Positions 1 to 5,767 of a stretch of DNA of 7,991 nt are shown piece after piece. The translations under genes and the position numbers were made by a program. The stretch is from assembly GCA_030628785.1 (NCBI GenBank), contig DAOVQI010000137.1:1-7991 (forward strand), given 5' to 3'. This DNA comes from Bacteroidota bacterium. GTDB lineage: Bacteria > Bacteroidota > Bacteroidia > Bacteroidales > VadinHA17. Position 1 is the stretch's first letter. Each line of letters starts with the position of its first letter. The notes beneath the pieces are model-generated. The model was not told the DNA's origin and made no database searches. It saw only the letters and a list, made by a program, of their open reading frames with translations.

Positions 1-348
1 AAAGTTCCGTTTACCACTGAACTGGCTGCTATGGTAGGGGCAGAAATTCATATTGTGGAGGTCCGCTCAACAAACGAGTCAGTTATTAAGAAAAGATTAA
101 AAAAGTATGCCGATCAGGTTTACGATTATGTTACAAAAAGAAAAGTAAAAGCCATAAGAGATTCCTTGTACGGAAGCAGTATTACAGATTTAACAATTTC
201 CTATGCTGTTCATGTTGGCGCTGAGTTGATATCGATAGTTAGTAATCAAAGGGGTACTCCGGTAAACATGAGGATAAGTACATTCGCACAGGAAATGGTA
301 AATCATTCACCTATTCCGGTATTGAGTATTTATCCAGGCCGGTTGTAA
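1..348 (+). CDS. Universal stress protein (UspA family), C-terminal part, 5' end outside window
   Basis: The reading frame is open from base 1 to the TAA at 346-348, giving 115 residues with no natural start in view. The fragment begins with a strand-helix pattern typical of Usp domains (ELAAMVGAEIHIVEV). It ends with the usual closing strand and helix: AELISIVSNQRG, then FAQEMVNHSPIPVLSI. Usp domains are about 140-150 residues, so most of one domain is present; many Bacteroidota members carry two in tandem and this would be the second. The nucleotide-binding motif G-2x-G-9x-G(S/T) is degenerate here (RGTPVNMRIST lacks the closing Gly-Ser), so ATP binding by this domain is doubtful. Usp proteins are cytoplasmic and linked to starvation and stress survival. 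The gene converges with the response regulator to its right. An internal ATG at 31 is possible but would cut into the domain. Confidence 0.85.
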   Translation, partial: KVPFTTELAAMVGAEIHIVEVRSTNESVIKKRLKKYADQVYDYVTKRKVKAIRDSLYGSSITDLTISYAVHVGAELISIVSNQRGTPVNMRISTFAQEMVNHSPIPVLSIYPGRL

Positions 349-374
349 TGATTTTGCCTCAAACCCAAATGTAG

Positions 375-393
375 AGCCGAATTGTATTCGGCT
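375..393. terminator. Hairpin between convergent genes, possible bidirectional terminator
   Basis: AGCCGAAT (375-382), loop TGT, ATTCGGCT (386-393) form a perfect 8-bp stem in the 72-bp gap between two convergent stop codons. No T-tract follows on either strand, so it is not a textbook intrinsic terminator. The position between gene ends supports a role in 3' end formation or RNA protection. It could also be one copy of a dispersed palindrome. Confidence 0.45.
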
Positions 394-420
394 GGAAAAA
401 ACCCTGCCAGCACCCAGAAA

Positions 421-1047
421 TCAGTCAATAAGCCCTTCCTGAATGACATACTTGATCAATTCGACGTTTGAATTCATGCCCATCTTCTCAAGTGTTCTGC
501 TTCTGTAAGTACTGACAGTTTTTTCGCTTAAGGAGAGAATACCAGCTATTTCCTTAATTGATTTACCCCTGGAAATTTGTATCATCACTTCATATTCCCT
601 GTTTGATAACATTTCATGAAGAGGGTGATCTTTATCCAACCCGTCAAAGATTTTTTCTGCAAGTGCTTGTGTGATGTATCTTCTCCCATCCAGAACTTTC
701 CTGATCGCAGCAAGTAACTCATCCGGAGCGCTTTCCTTGGTAAGATAACCTGATGCACCGGACTTCAAACCCCTTATGGCATATTGCTCTTCCGGGTACA
801 TGCTGATTATCAGGACAGGAATGCCGGGTTTCATAAGTTTCATATCTCCCAGAACCTCAAGTCCGCTTCTTCCCGGAAGATGGATATCCAGTAAAACCAC
901 ATCATAATCATTTTGATTGAATTTTTTAAGTCCCTCAGCGGCACTTGCCGCTTCGTCAGTAATTATCACCCCTGACATTTCCCCCAGGATTTGCCGGATA
1001 CCCTTCCTTACGATTGGGTGATCATCTATTATTAAAAATTTGGGCAT
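421..1047 (-). CDS. NarL/FixJ (LuxR-type) two-component response regulator
   Basis: This is a 208-residue protein with the standard two-domain plan. The receiver domain (about 1-120) has the acidic pair Asp8/Asp9, phosphoacceptor Asp54 in VVLLDIHLPG, Ser82, Tyr101 and the invariant Lys104 in YLTKES. The C-terminal LuxR/GerE helix-turn-helix (about 147-208) begins LSNREYEVM and contains the recognition segment SLSEKTVSTYRSRTLEKMG. Such proteins are cytoplasmic, dimerise on phosphorylation and bind DNA. No sensor kinase lies in the window, so the partner is elsewhere or beyond reach. The ATG at 1045-1047 gives the full receiver domain (MPKFLIIDDHP); no clear Shine-Dalgarno precedes it, as is common in Bacteroidota. 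The gene is convergent with the stress-protein gene. Family is certain; regulon is unknown. Confidence 0.95.
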   Translation of the reverse strand: MPKFLIIDDHPIVRKGIRQILGEMSGVIITDEAASAAEGLKKFNQNDYDVVLLDIHLPGRSGLEVLGDMKLMKPGIPVLIISMYPEEQYAIRGLKSGASGYLTKESAPDELLAAIRKVLDGRRYITQALAEKIFDGLDKDHPLHEMLSNREYEVMIQISRGKSIKEIAGILSLSEKTVSTYRSRTLEKMGMNSNVELIKYVIQEGLID

Positions 1048-1121
1048 GAATGTAAAAATGTTCTATAATACTAACCTGTATTATTACTTACGTGAGCTCG
1101 TTTCACTCGGTTCATACAGGA

Positions 1122-1156
1122 GTTTAGAGTTTCATGTTTAAGGTTCAAAGTTAAGT
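1122..1156 (-). repeat. Degenerate period-7 array (NNNNAAC) upstream of the response regulator gene
   Basis: Read on the minus strand, five consecutive heptamers all end in AAC: acttaac, tttgaac, cttaaac, atgaaac, tctaaac. The array sits 75 bp upstream of the response regulator start and points toward it. It contains TAACTTTG (1146-1153, minus), which fits the Bacteroidota -7 consensus TAnnTTTG, but no -33 TTG element lies at the right distance, so promoter function is uncertain. Equivalent arrays occur at 4131-4165 and 6880-6935. Confidence 0.6.
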
Positions 1157-1770
1157 AATTATAAATTATATAATAAATTTTAAAAGCCATTAATTATTTT
1201 TAAGAATTATTATTTAAAATTTTAAAAACCTTGGTTTTCATAACAATCCTGTTTTATTCATGAGAAAAATTTTATGATAACCGATCGTTAAAGTTAAAAA
1301 TTATGCTCTCAAATAAAGGTAATAAATTTTTATTATAAAATGACTTTACAAGCCAGTTAGGCTGCTCAGGGGCATAGTAAGTCAGGAGCGGGTAAGTTTT
1401 AAATCACTAAAAATATGCTTTAGCAGCATAACCATGTTCGGGTTAATAACTAATATAAAGTCACCAAATAATCTTTAATAAGGATCAGAGAGAAGGATGG
1501 AAGCTCAGTACAGGAATAGGCGAATGGTTTACGAGTTATTAAATGATCCACCTTTAACCTAAATTCCGTTCCTCGTCTTCAAAGACAGCAAGGGGGTGGT
1601 CAAAATACAAAAAGAAAAAATCATAGACAGGATCTCCCCCTCCTGTTGTTAGTGCAAATGGCATCCCTACGGGAGAGGAGTGCGAAGGATGGTGTGGCTG
1701 TAAGGGGTGTATCAGTTGAATTATTCGGCAGGGTTGTCAAATTTAGTACTATTAGCTGACAGTCATTCAT
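1157..1770. other. Gene-free AT-rich spacer
   Basis: I find no convincing gene here. The first 200 bases are very AT-rich and stop-dense in all frames. The rest contains only short open stretches, such as a 21-codon ATG frame at 1497 with no family resemblance, and small palindromes such as GTCTT-CA-AAGAC at 1575-1586. Around 1633-1680 a C-rich then G-rich run resembles the palindromic intergenic material at 5075-5150. The spacer may be degraded sequence upstream of the symporter gene. Confidence 0.5.
1664..1674. repeat. Small palindrome TCCC-TAC-GGGA
   Basis: A 4-bp stem with a 3-base loop, preceded by GGCA. Closely related sequence recurs at 4036-4046 and 6992-7002 (both TCCC-TAT-GGGA) and at 7679-7689 (TCCC-GAA-GGGA), always between genes. 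It is probably part of a dispersed palindromic repeat family. Confidence 0.45.
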
Positions 1771-1832
1771 GGTTTACCCCGTGAAACCCTGCGTAGCAGG
1801 AGCAACGAAGTTGCTGTTTCACAGGGTGAACT
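1771..1832. repeat. Three-way-junction palindrome (cloverleaf-like)
   Basis: Stem 1 is GTGAAAC (1781-1787) with GTTTCAC (1816-1822). Inside it, with no unpaired bases between them, are two perfect hairpins: CCTGC-GTA-GCAGG (1788-1800) and AGCAAC-GAA-GTTGCT (1801-1815). Beyond one C/A mismatch the outer stem continues (CCC 1777-1779 with GGG 1824-1826, then A-T, T-G, T-A, T-A, G-C), to about 17 pairs in all. The right arm overlaps the left copy of the IS target duplication. It could be a REP-like DNA palindrome or a structured 5' leader of the downstream symporter mRNA. It does not match tRNA features. Confidence 0.7.
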
Positions 1833-1835
1833 ATT
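1825..1835. repeat. Target-site duplication, left copy (GGTGAACTATT)
   Basis: Exact 11-bp direct repeat of 2181-2191, directly abutting the left end of the IS remnant (TAATG...). The length fits IS4-family duplications, which are roughly 9-13 bp. Confidence 0.75.
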
Positions 1836-2080
1836 TAATGACAAAAAAGCAAAATGAGTAAAAATTTCAGACATACTATAAAGGAACATTGTTGCTTTAT
1901 CTGTTTTTCTGGAATACTTTCCCTGTGTGTCAATTGACCAAACATCATACAAACAAATTGATTCCAACAACTGAAATCTTTTACCTTGTAGTTACCTTTA
2001 TACATTTCAACGAATTTGTTAAATTCGTACTGATTGATATAATCTGTTAACTGAGCTAATATAAATTTACCTTTATGCAT
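1835..2080 (-). pseudogene. Truncated IS4-family transposase, DUF4372-type N-terminal domain
   Basis: From the ATG at 2078-2080 the frame gives 81 residues before a TAA at 1835-1837. Residues 1-55 match the N-terminal DUF4372 domain found in Bacteroidota IS4-family transposases: MHKGKFILAQL, then YKGNYKVKDFSCWNQF, then MMFGQLTHRES. After HRES the sequence departs into low-complexity hydrophobic residues (SFIVCLKFLLILLFCH), marking the deletion junction near 1920. The whole DDE catalytic domain is gone, so the product cannot transpose. The frame stays open upstream of the ATG as far as 2200, but that part lies in the element's leader and shows no family similarity. It is certainly a remnant rather than a working gene. 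Confidence 0.8.
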
Positions 2081-2180
2081 GATAAAGAAATACCAGTTTT
2101 CAGGAAAAGACGTTCTTATGTCCATGGCTATCGGACCGGCAGCAAATAAATCCATAGCCGAAAACAGTCCGATAAAATTA
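1836..2180. mobile_element. Internally deleted IS4-family insertion sequence remnant (345 bp)
   Basis: The element begins TAATGACA and ends AAAATTA, so both ends are TAAT in inverted orientation, as in classical IS4. Beyond those 4 bp the two ends show little mutual similarity. It is flanked exactly by the 11-bp direct repeat GGTGAACTATT. Inside, on the minus strand, only the start of a transposase survives. A full element of this kind carries a transposase of over 1 kb, so roughly three quarters is missing. It now lies between the cloverleaf palindrome and the symporter start codon. Confidence 0.7.
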
Positions 2181-2191
2181 GGTGAACTATT
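2181..2191. repeat. Target-site duplication, right copy (GGTGAACTATT)
   Basis: Exact 11-bp copy of 1825-1835, ending 10 bp before the symporter ATG. It shows that the IS inserted within the 5' leader of that gene. Confidence 0.75.
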
Positions 2192-2201
2192 ATAAACCAC
2201 T

Positions 2202-3731
2202 ATGGGTTTTACCTTACTTGATACTGTTTCATTTATTACTTTTATTGCATTAGTAGTAGGGATTTCGTTGTATGCTTCACGAAAGGAAGATAATTCAGAA
2301 GACTATTTTCTTGCAGGAAGGAGATTAACCTGGTGGTTAATTGGTATGTCTTTGATCGCCTCTAATATTTCTTCCGAACATTTCATTGGAATGTCAGGAC
2401 AAGGATTTTCGCTCGGACTGGCAGTAGCAAGCTTCGAATGGATGTCTGCCCTTGCTCTGATTATTGTGGCATTATTTCTGCTGCCAAAATTTCTGAGAGC
2501 AGGCATTTATACCTTACCTGAGTTTCTTGAATATCGATATAATAAAAAAGCCAAGCTAATTATGGCTTGTTTTATGCTGGTTTTTTACATTCTGGTAACA
2601 ATGGCAACAGTTTTATATTCAGGTGCTCTGGCATTACAATCAATATTTGGAATAAATATAATTTCCGGAATCTGGTTAATTGGGATCATAGCTGGTGGCT
2701 ATACGGTTTATGGAGGATTGAAAGCTGTTGTTTGGTCGGATTTAATACAGGGAATTACCTTACTGGGTGTCGGTCTTGTGGTCATGTTTCTTGCCTTCCA
2801 TGAGATCGGTGGTTATACTAAATTTGTTGAGCTATCAAACGGTAAATTACATACTGTATTGCCCTGGGATCATCCAAGGATGCCATGGATTTCTGTTTTT
2901 TTCGGAGGATTATGGGTACAGAATTTATTTTACTGGGGATTGAATCAGTTTATCTCCCAGCGGACACTTGGGGCGAAAAGTTTGGGGGAAGGACAAAAAG
3001 GGATTTTATTTGGAGCTTCGTTAAAATTACTGATTCCTTTTATCGTAATCTTTCCCGGGATCATTGCATTTGAACTTTATGGAGATCAGATTCCGAATGC
3101 TGATGGAGCTTATCCTTATCTTATCCAAAGAATTTTACCCTCCGGTTTAATGGGGGTAATGTTTGCTGCTCTTTTCGGAGCTGTAATGAGTACAATGGAT
3201 TCATTACTTAACTCTGCTACTACTATTTTTACAATGGATATTTATAAACCGTACTTAACTAAAGATTCATCACCAAAACAGCTTGTCAAAGTTGGACGAA
3301 TAGTTACGATTTTCCTGGTGTTGATCGGTTGCCTCTGGTCACCTATTGTAAGTAAATTTGAAGGCGGACTTTATTTCTTCCTTCAGGTCTATTGGGGCTT
3401 TGTAATTCCTGGGGTGGTTGCTGTTTTCTTTTTTGGAATTATTTGGAAAAAAGTACCTGCAAGTGCTGCAATCTGGGGTATGTTATTGAATATTCCAGTT
3501 TATGGACTTTGCCTTTTCTTAATGCCCAATGTTTCGTATCTGCATCATATGGAGATTACTTTCACAATAATTGCTCTTTTTATCATTGCAATGACTAAAA
3601 TGAAGCCCCTGGAGAAACCTGTTGAACTTCCTGTAAGAAATGAAATACAGGTAAAAATGACTAATACTATTAAGGTATGGAGTGCTTTGCTAATAACTGT
3701 CACTATATCCCTTTATATCATATTTTTCTGA
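2202..3731 (+). CDS. Sodium/sugar symporter of the SSS family (vSGLT/SLC5-like)
   Basis: This 509-residue inner-membrane protein has about 14 predicted hydrophobic helices and probably imports a sugar or related solute with Na+. Family marks in order: YFLAGRRLTWW (35-45), NISSEHFIGMSGQGFSLGL (55-73), GGLKAVVWSDLIQG (171-184), QRTLGAKSLGEGQKG (253-267) and FGAVMSTMDSLLNSATTIFT (325-344). Aligned from memory with Vibrio vSGLT, the sugar-site residues Glu79, Ser82, Asn241, Tyr244 (inner gate), Lys275 and Gln395 are kept, as are Na2-site Ser330/Thr331. The position of vSGLT Gln69 is His60, so the sugar preference may differ. Length is normal (about 500-550). The ATG at 2202 starts just before helix 1. 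There is no good Shine-Dalgarno; AGGTGA at 2180-2185 is too distant. An IS remnant sits 11 bp upstream and may have changed expression. Confidence 0.93.
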   Translation: MGFTLLDTVSFITFIALVVGISLYASRKEDNSEDYFLAGRRLTWWLIGMSLIASNISSEHFIGMSGQGFSLGLAVASFEWMSALALIIVALFLLPKFLRAGIYTLPEFLEYRYNKKAKLIMACFMLVFYILVTMATVLYSGALALQSIFGINIISGIWLIGIIAGGYTVYGGLKAVVWSDLIQGITLLGVGLVVMFLAFHEIGGYTKFVELSNGKLHTVLPWDHPRMPWISVFFGGLWVQNLFYWGLNQFISQRTLGAKSLGEGQKGILFGASLKLLIPFIVIFPGIIAFELYGDQIPNADGAYPYLIQRILPSGLMGVMFAALFGAVMSTMDSLLNSATTIFTMDIYKPYLTKDSSPKQLVKVGRIVTIFLVLIGCLWSPIVSKFEGGLYFFLQVYWGFVIPGVVAVFFFGIIWKKVPASAAIWGMLLNIPVYGLCLFLMPNVSYLHHMEITFTIIALFIIAMTKMKPLEKPVELPVRNEIQVKMTNTIKVWSALLITVTISLYIIFF

Positions 3732-4076
3732 TTTTAACCTAATTAGAATATTGCTAATTTAATAGTGATTGTTACTCGCTGATGTTATTTCAAACCGGGA
3801 CTAATAGGTCATTAGCTCGTCACTACGTTTCTCACGTTATTAGGTAGTGATTAAGGACGTAAACGCCCTGTAAGTTAATAAAATATTTCTAAACCCCAGA
3901 AGTAAACGTCTGGACTACTGAGCTTTATTTTACTTAGCTGACCCTTAAAAAGGATTAATTTTAAAAATTTTAATAGTTAAGAAGTTTTTTTCAGGGTGGA
4001 CTAATTAATTCAAGTTGCGGGTTATGCCGTGGGCATCCCTATGGGACGGGTTGCATGTTACAAGGAGGAAATTGCT
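3732..4076. other. Intergenic spacer with small hairpins, no gene
   Basis: No credible coding sequence is seen. Directly after the symporter stop, AATTAG (3741-3746) and CTAATT (3754-3759) could form a weak AT hairpin without a clear T-tract. TCACTAC (3820-3826) pairs with GTAGTGA (3844-3850). CCAGA (3896-3900) pairs with TCTGG (3909-3913). None is a clear terminator. Confidence 0.45.
4036..4046. repeat. Small palindrome TCCC-TAT-GGGA
   Basis: Same hairpin as at 6992-7002, and one base from the copy at 1664-1674. Here and at 1664 it is preceded by GGCA. It lies about 30 bp upstream of the small ORF. Confidence 0.45.
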
Positions 4077-4109
4077 ATGAGTAAGTATAAAACACCAAAT
4101 GAGGGATAA
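4077..4109 (+). CDS. Putative 10-codon leader-type ORF with strong ribosome binding site
   Basis: ATG at 4077 encodes MSKYKTPNEG and ends at TAA 4107-4109. It is preceded by AAGGAGGAA (4063-4071), a near-perfect Shine-Dalgarno at good spacing, which is unusual in this genome, where the larger genes mostly lack one. The 3' half of the ORF falls inside an inverted repeat (4094-4116). It could be a leader peptide, the fossil start of a lost gene, or chance. No family is recognised. Confidence 0.25.
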   Translation: MSKYKTPNEG

Positions 4110-4125
4110 ATTTGGTACGGTGTTT
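4090..4125 (+). terminator. Inverted repeat with T-rich tail, possible terminator or attenuator
   Basis: ACCAAAT (4094-4100) pairs with ATTTGGT (4110-4116) around a 9-base loop. Alternatively AAACACC (4090-4096) pairs with GGTGTTT (4119-4125). The two foldings are mutually exclusive. The sequence then runs GTTTAATT. The arrangement overlaps the end of the 10-codon ORF, which would suit an attenuator, but the stem is AT-rich. Confidence 0.3.
4107..4114 (+). promoter_or_regulatory. Possible Bacteroidota -7 box TAAATTTG
   Basis: The octamer fits TAnnTTTG and lies about 94 bp upstream of the lipoprotein start. No TTG -33 element is found 19-21 bp upstream, and it overlaps the inverted repeat at 4094-4116, so this is a weak call. 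Confidence 0.25.
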
Positions 4126-4130
4126 GTTTA

Positions 4131-4165
4131 ATTGAACCTTGAACCTTGAACCCGGAACATTAAAC
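4131..4165 (+). repeat. Period-7 array (NNNNAAC) upstream of the lipoprotein gene
   Basis: Five consecutive heptamers all end in AAC: attgaac, cttgaac, cttgaac, ccggaac, attaaac. The array lies 42 bp upstream of the chosen lipoprotein ATG and has the same polarity relative to the gene as the arrays at 1122-1156 and 6880-6935. Confidence 0.65.
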
Positions 4166-4207
4166 TTGATAAATATTATCATGCAAGGAAATATTAAAAC
4201 TAAAATT

Positions 4208-5041
4208 ATGAAATATTATATTATTTTCCTTCTGCTTTTACTGGCATCTTGCAGCAAAAAACCCATATATACCAGTAACCCCATTGAAGGACCTGCTGTT
4301 GTTGATGGTGTATTAAAAGAATGGTCTGTTCCGATGAATTATGATAAAAAAAGTAACATGGAATATGGTATCGGGAACGATGAAAAATACCTTTACGTGA
4401 ACCTGAAAATAACTGATAAAGTCTTAACGAGTAAAATTTTCATGACCGGGTTAACGCTTTGGATTGATACCGTTGGTAAAAATAAAAAGATGTATGGTAT
4501 AAAATACCCGATAGGTCAGGGAAGAAAAATAGATAACAGGGAAATGACAAGAGAGAGGATACCGGGTGAGATTCGAAGACCAGTAAGACCTGATCTGCAA
4601 AGAAAACCTGAAGTAATGGAAATCATCGGTTTTACGAAAAAGGGCGCAAGAGAACTTGCCGATCCGGAAGGAACGCCTGGAATGCATTTATCTGTTTCAA
4701 GGGACCAATTGGGTGCCTTTTACTATGAAGCTAGGATCTTATTGGATAAAATAATTACTGATGTTGGTCCGTATTTAACAGATACAACCAGGCTTCTTAG
4801 CATTGGCTTTGAGACCGGGCATATTGATATGCCGAATATGGCTGGCAGAAGTCCCGGAATGAGGTCAGGAGGAGGAGGTAGTAGAATGCCCGGAGGACGG
4901 ACCGGAGGAGGTGGTAGAACGGGAGGGGGAAGCAGACCCGGTGGAAGAACAATGGACCCGTCTCAGCGAATAGATTACATGAAAGCCATGTCACAATCCA
5001 CGAAACTCCGGATACCGAAAGTACGGTTGATTGGGTGGTAA
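4208..5041 (+). CDS. CBM9-like (DOMON-type) lipoprotein with Arg/Gly-rich segment
   Basis: From ATG 4208 the product is 277 residues. Residues 1-15 (MKYYIIFLLLLLASC) are a lipoprotein signal peptide with a lipobox ending at Cys15. The following SKK is not the acidic pattern linked to surface export in Bacteroidota, so periplasm-facing anchoring is more likely. Residues about 25-100 resemble the start of CBM9-like beta-sandwich domains: AVVDGVLKEWS, then YGIGNDEKYLYVNLKI, then GLTLWIDTVGKNKKMYGIKYP. The substrate is unknown. Residues 213-248 are low complexity, rich in Gly, Arg and Ser (for example GGRTGGGGRTGGGSRPGGR). A short C-terminal strand (STKLRIPKVRLIGW) follows. In-frame ATGs at 4139 and 4181 are less likely starts because they bury the signal peptide; 4181 would still leave a possible n-region. 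AAGGAA at 4185-4190 is a weak ribosome site. It appears to be a single-gene unit. Confidence 0.7.
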   Translation: MKYYIIFLLLLLASCSKKPIYTSNPIEGPAVVDGVLKEWSVPMNYDKKSNMEYGIGNDEKYLYVNLKITDKVLTSKIFMTGLTLWIDTVGKNKKMYGIKYPIGQGRKIDNREMTRERIPGEIRRPVRPDLQRKPEVMEIIGFTKKGARELADPEGTPGMHLSVSRDQLGAFYYEARILLDKIITDVGPYLTDTTRLLSIGFETGHIDMPNMAGRSPGMRSGGGGSRMPGGRTGGGGRTGGGSRPGGRTMDPSQRIDYMKAMSQSTKLRIPKVRLIGW

Positions 5042-5074
5042 CAATATAGGATAACAGTTTTGCAGAAAATTCTC

Positions 5075-5135
5075 CTCCTTGGATAAGGAGCCTGCCCGAA
5101 AGAATGAATTCTTTCATTCAGGCGGGGAGTACCCG
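5075..5135. repeat. Cluster of GC-rich hairpins after the lipoprotein gene
   Basis: Three adjacent hairpins follow the stop codon: CTCCTT-GGAT-AAGGAG (5075-5090); CCTG-ccc-GAAAGAAT-ga-ATTCTTTC-att-CAGG (5091-5122); and CGGG-gagta-CCCG (5123-5135). They contrast with the AT-rich surroundings. They may act as a transcription stop, but the form is that of dispersed palindromic repeats; the middle one recurs inverted at 7819-7854. Confidence 0.6.
5091..5126 (+). repeat. 36-bp dispersed repeat, copy 1
   Basis: Matches the reverse complement of 7819-7854 at 35 of 36 positions; the only difference is G5106, in the 2-base loop. Both copies are self-complementary with the same internal mismatches (ccc opposite att). 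Confidence 0.75.
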
Positions 5136-5173
5136 ACCGAAGGGAGGGGGAGGTGGTTGAATTTAATCAAAAA

Positions 5174-5270
5174 GACCCTAAGGGTTTCCTCTCGCAGGTA
5201 TGTTATATAGCCATCTACCATTGACAGTACAATGTCACTTCTGGTGTAATAGCCCCAAACCCTTAGTGTC
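5174..5270. repeat. 97-bp segment bounded by 14-bp inverted repeats
   Basis: GACCCTAAGGGTTT (5174-5187) and AAACCCTTAGTGTC (5257-5270) pair at 13 of 14 positions. Inside is a smaller hairpin, TGACA-gtacaa-TGTCA (5222-5237). No target duplication is seen at the ends. It could be a miniature mobile element or a structured RNA. The minus strand is open across part of it, but that frame has no start and runs into the palindrome cluster. Confidence 0.5.
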
Positions 5271-5319
5271 TGTCCCCTCTTCTAAAATACTGTTGTTATT
5301 AGTGGGATTTAGTGTTGAT

Positions 5320-5617
5320 ACTCGTCAAACCACTTTTGCTGCCAGGAGATATATACTCGTCAGACCACTACTACTGTTTAACTTTATGATTAGATTTAAA
5401 AAATTATGATAATAATGAGATATAGTAATAGATTTGAACATCTTAGTGGTCAGACGAGTTAGACCCATTGGTTTGAATTGTAGTTTGAATTGGAAGCTAT
5501 AATGTTATAGTATTCGTCAGACCACTACTACTGTCGGGTGATTAGTTTAGATTTGAACCATTGCAATTATGTTATAGTTTAGTTGAAAGGTTAATGCATT
5601 TTAGTGGTCAGACGAGT
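5320..5617. repeat. Five-copy repeat with core TCGTCAGACCACTA in alternating orientation
   Basis: Copies are: 5320-5334 (+, degenerate, ACTCGTCAAACCACT), 5355-5377 (+), 5444-5459 (-), 5512-5534 (+) and 5602-5617 (-). The two long plus copies agree at 22 of 23 positions and end CTACTACTGT. The two minus copies are identical over 16 bases. Plus and minus copies pair into two units (5355-5459 and 5512-5617) of 105 and 106 bp with AT-rich interiors, repeated with a period of about 157 bp. Each interior holds TAGATTTG (5429-5436 and 5548-5555). No coding potential is evident; the 69-codon ATG frame at 5200-5409 runs across these repeats and is considered spurious. Confidence 0.75.
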
Positions 5618-5628
5618 AGGTTGCGAAC

Positions 5629-5645
5629 TGTTAAAAAATTTAACA
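5629..5645. promoter_or_regulatory. Dyad TGTTAAA-AAA-TTTAACA, possible activator site 1
   Basis: Perfect 7-bp dyad about 130 bp upstream of the sigma-54 -24/-12 element. A near-copy lies 56 bp downstream. The arrangement suits upstream activator sites for an NtrC-type protein; this is an inference from position and symmetry. Confidence 0.4.
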
Positions 5646-5684
5646 CCTTCTATCTCCTTTTATATTAGCAATATAGACATTCTG

Positions 5685-5701
5685 TGTTAAAAAATTAAAC
5701 A
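5685..5701. promoter_or_regulatory. Dyad TGTTAAAAAATTAAACA, possible activator site 2
   Basis: Matches the site at 5629-5645 at 16 of 17 positions, with one change in the right arm (A5697). Its centre is about 100 bp upstream of the expected transcription start, a usual distance for sigma-54 activator sites. Confidence 0.4.
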
Positions 5702-5767
5702 ATCGACACAATCTTGAGCATATGAGAATAATTACATAAAGAATTGTAACAGAGATGATTATAAACA

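Noticed and set aside
1272..1404. Minus-strand open stretch of about 43 codons (contains TYYAPEQPNWLVKSFYNK)
   Set aside because: There is no start codon and no recognisable family; stop codons bound it closely. It could be a worn gene fragment, but the evidence is insufficient.
1781..1822. tRNA-like cloverleaf
   Set aside because: Only two inner hairpins with 3-base loops; no acceptor, anticodon or T-loop features.
4112..4127. A second sigma-54-like element, TTGGTACGGTGTTTGT, upstream of the lipoprotein gene
   Set aside because: The spacing fits, but the invariant -12 GC is GT and the -24 C is T, and it lies inside an inverted repeat. The match is too weak to call a promoter.
5120..5252. 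Open minus-strand frame containing GYYTRSDIVLSMVDGYITY, at first suggestive of a protein fragment
   Set aside because: It lacks a start codon, continues into palindromic repeats and resembles no family I can name.
5200..5409. 69-codon ATG frame on the plus strand
   Set aside because: It runs across the 97-bp inverted-repeat segment and the five-copy repeat, with no ribosome site and no family resemblance.
5429..5555. TAGATTTG boxes (5429-5436, 5548-5555) as promoters
   Set aside because: They match TAnnTTTG but have no -33 element and no gene suitably placed downstream; they are more likely part of the repeated unit.
5320..5617. CRISPR array
   Set aside because: Repeats alternate in orientation, spacing is irregular (35-90 bp), interiors are partly similar AT-rich sequence and there are no cas genes.
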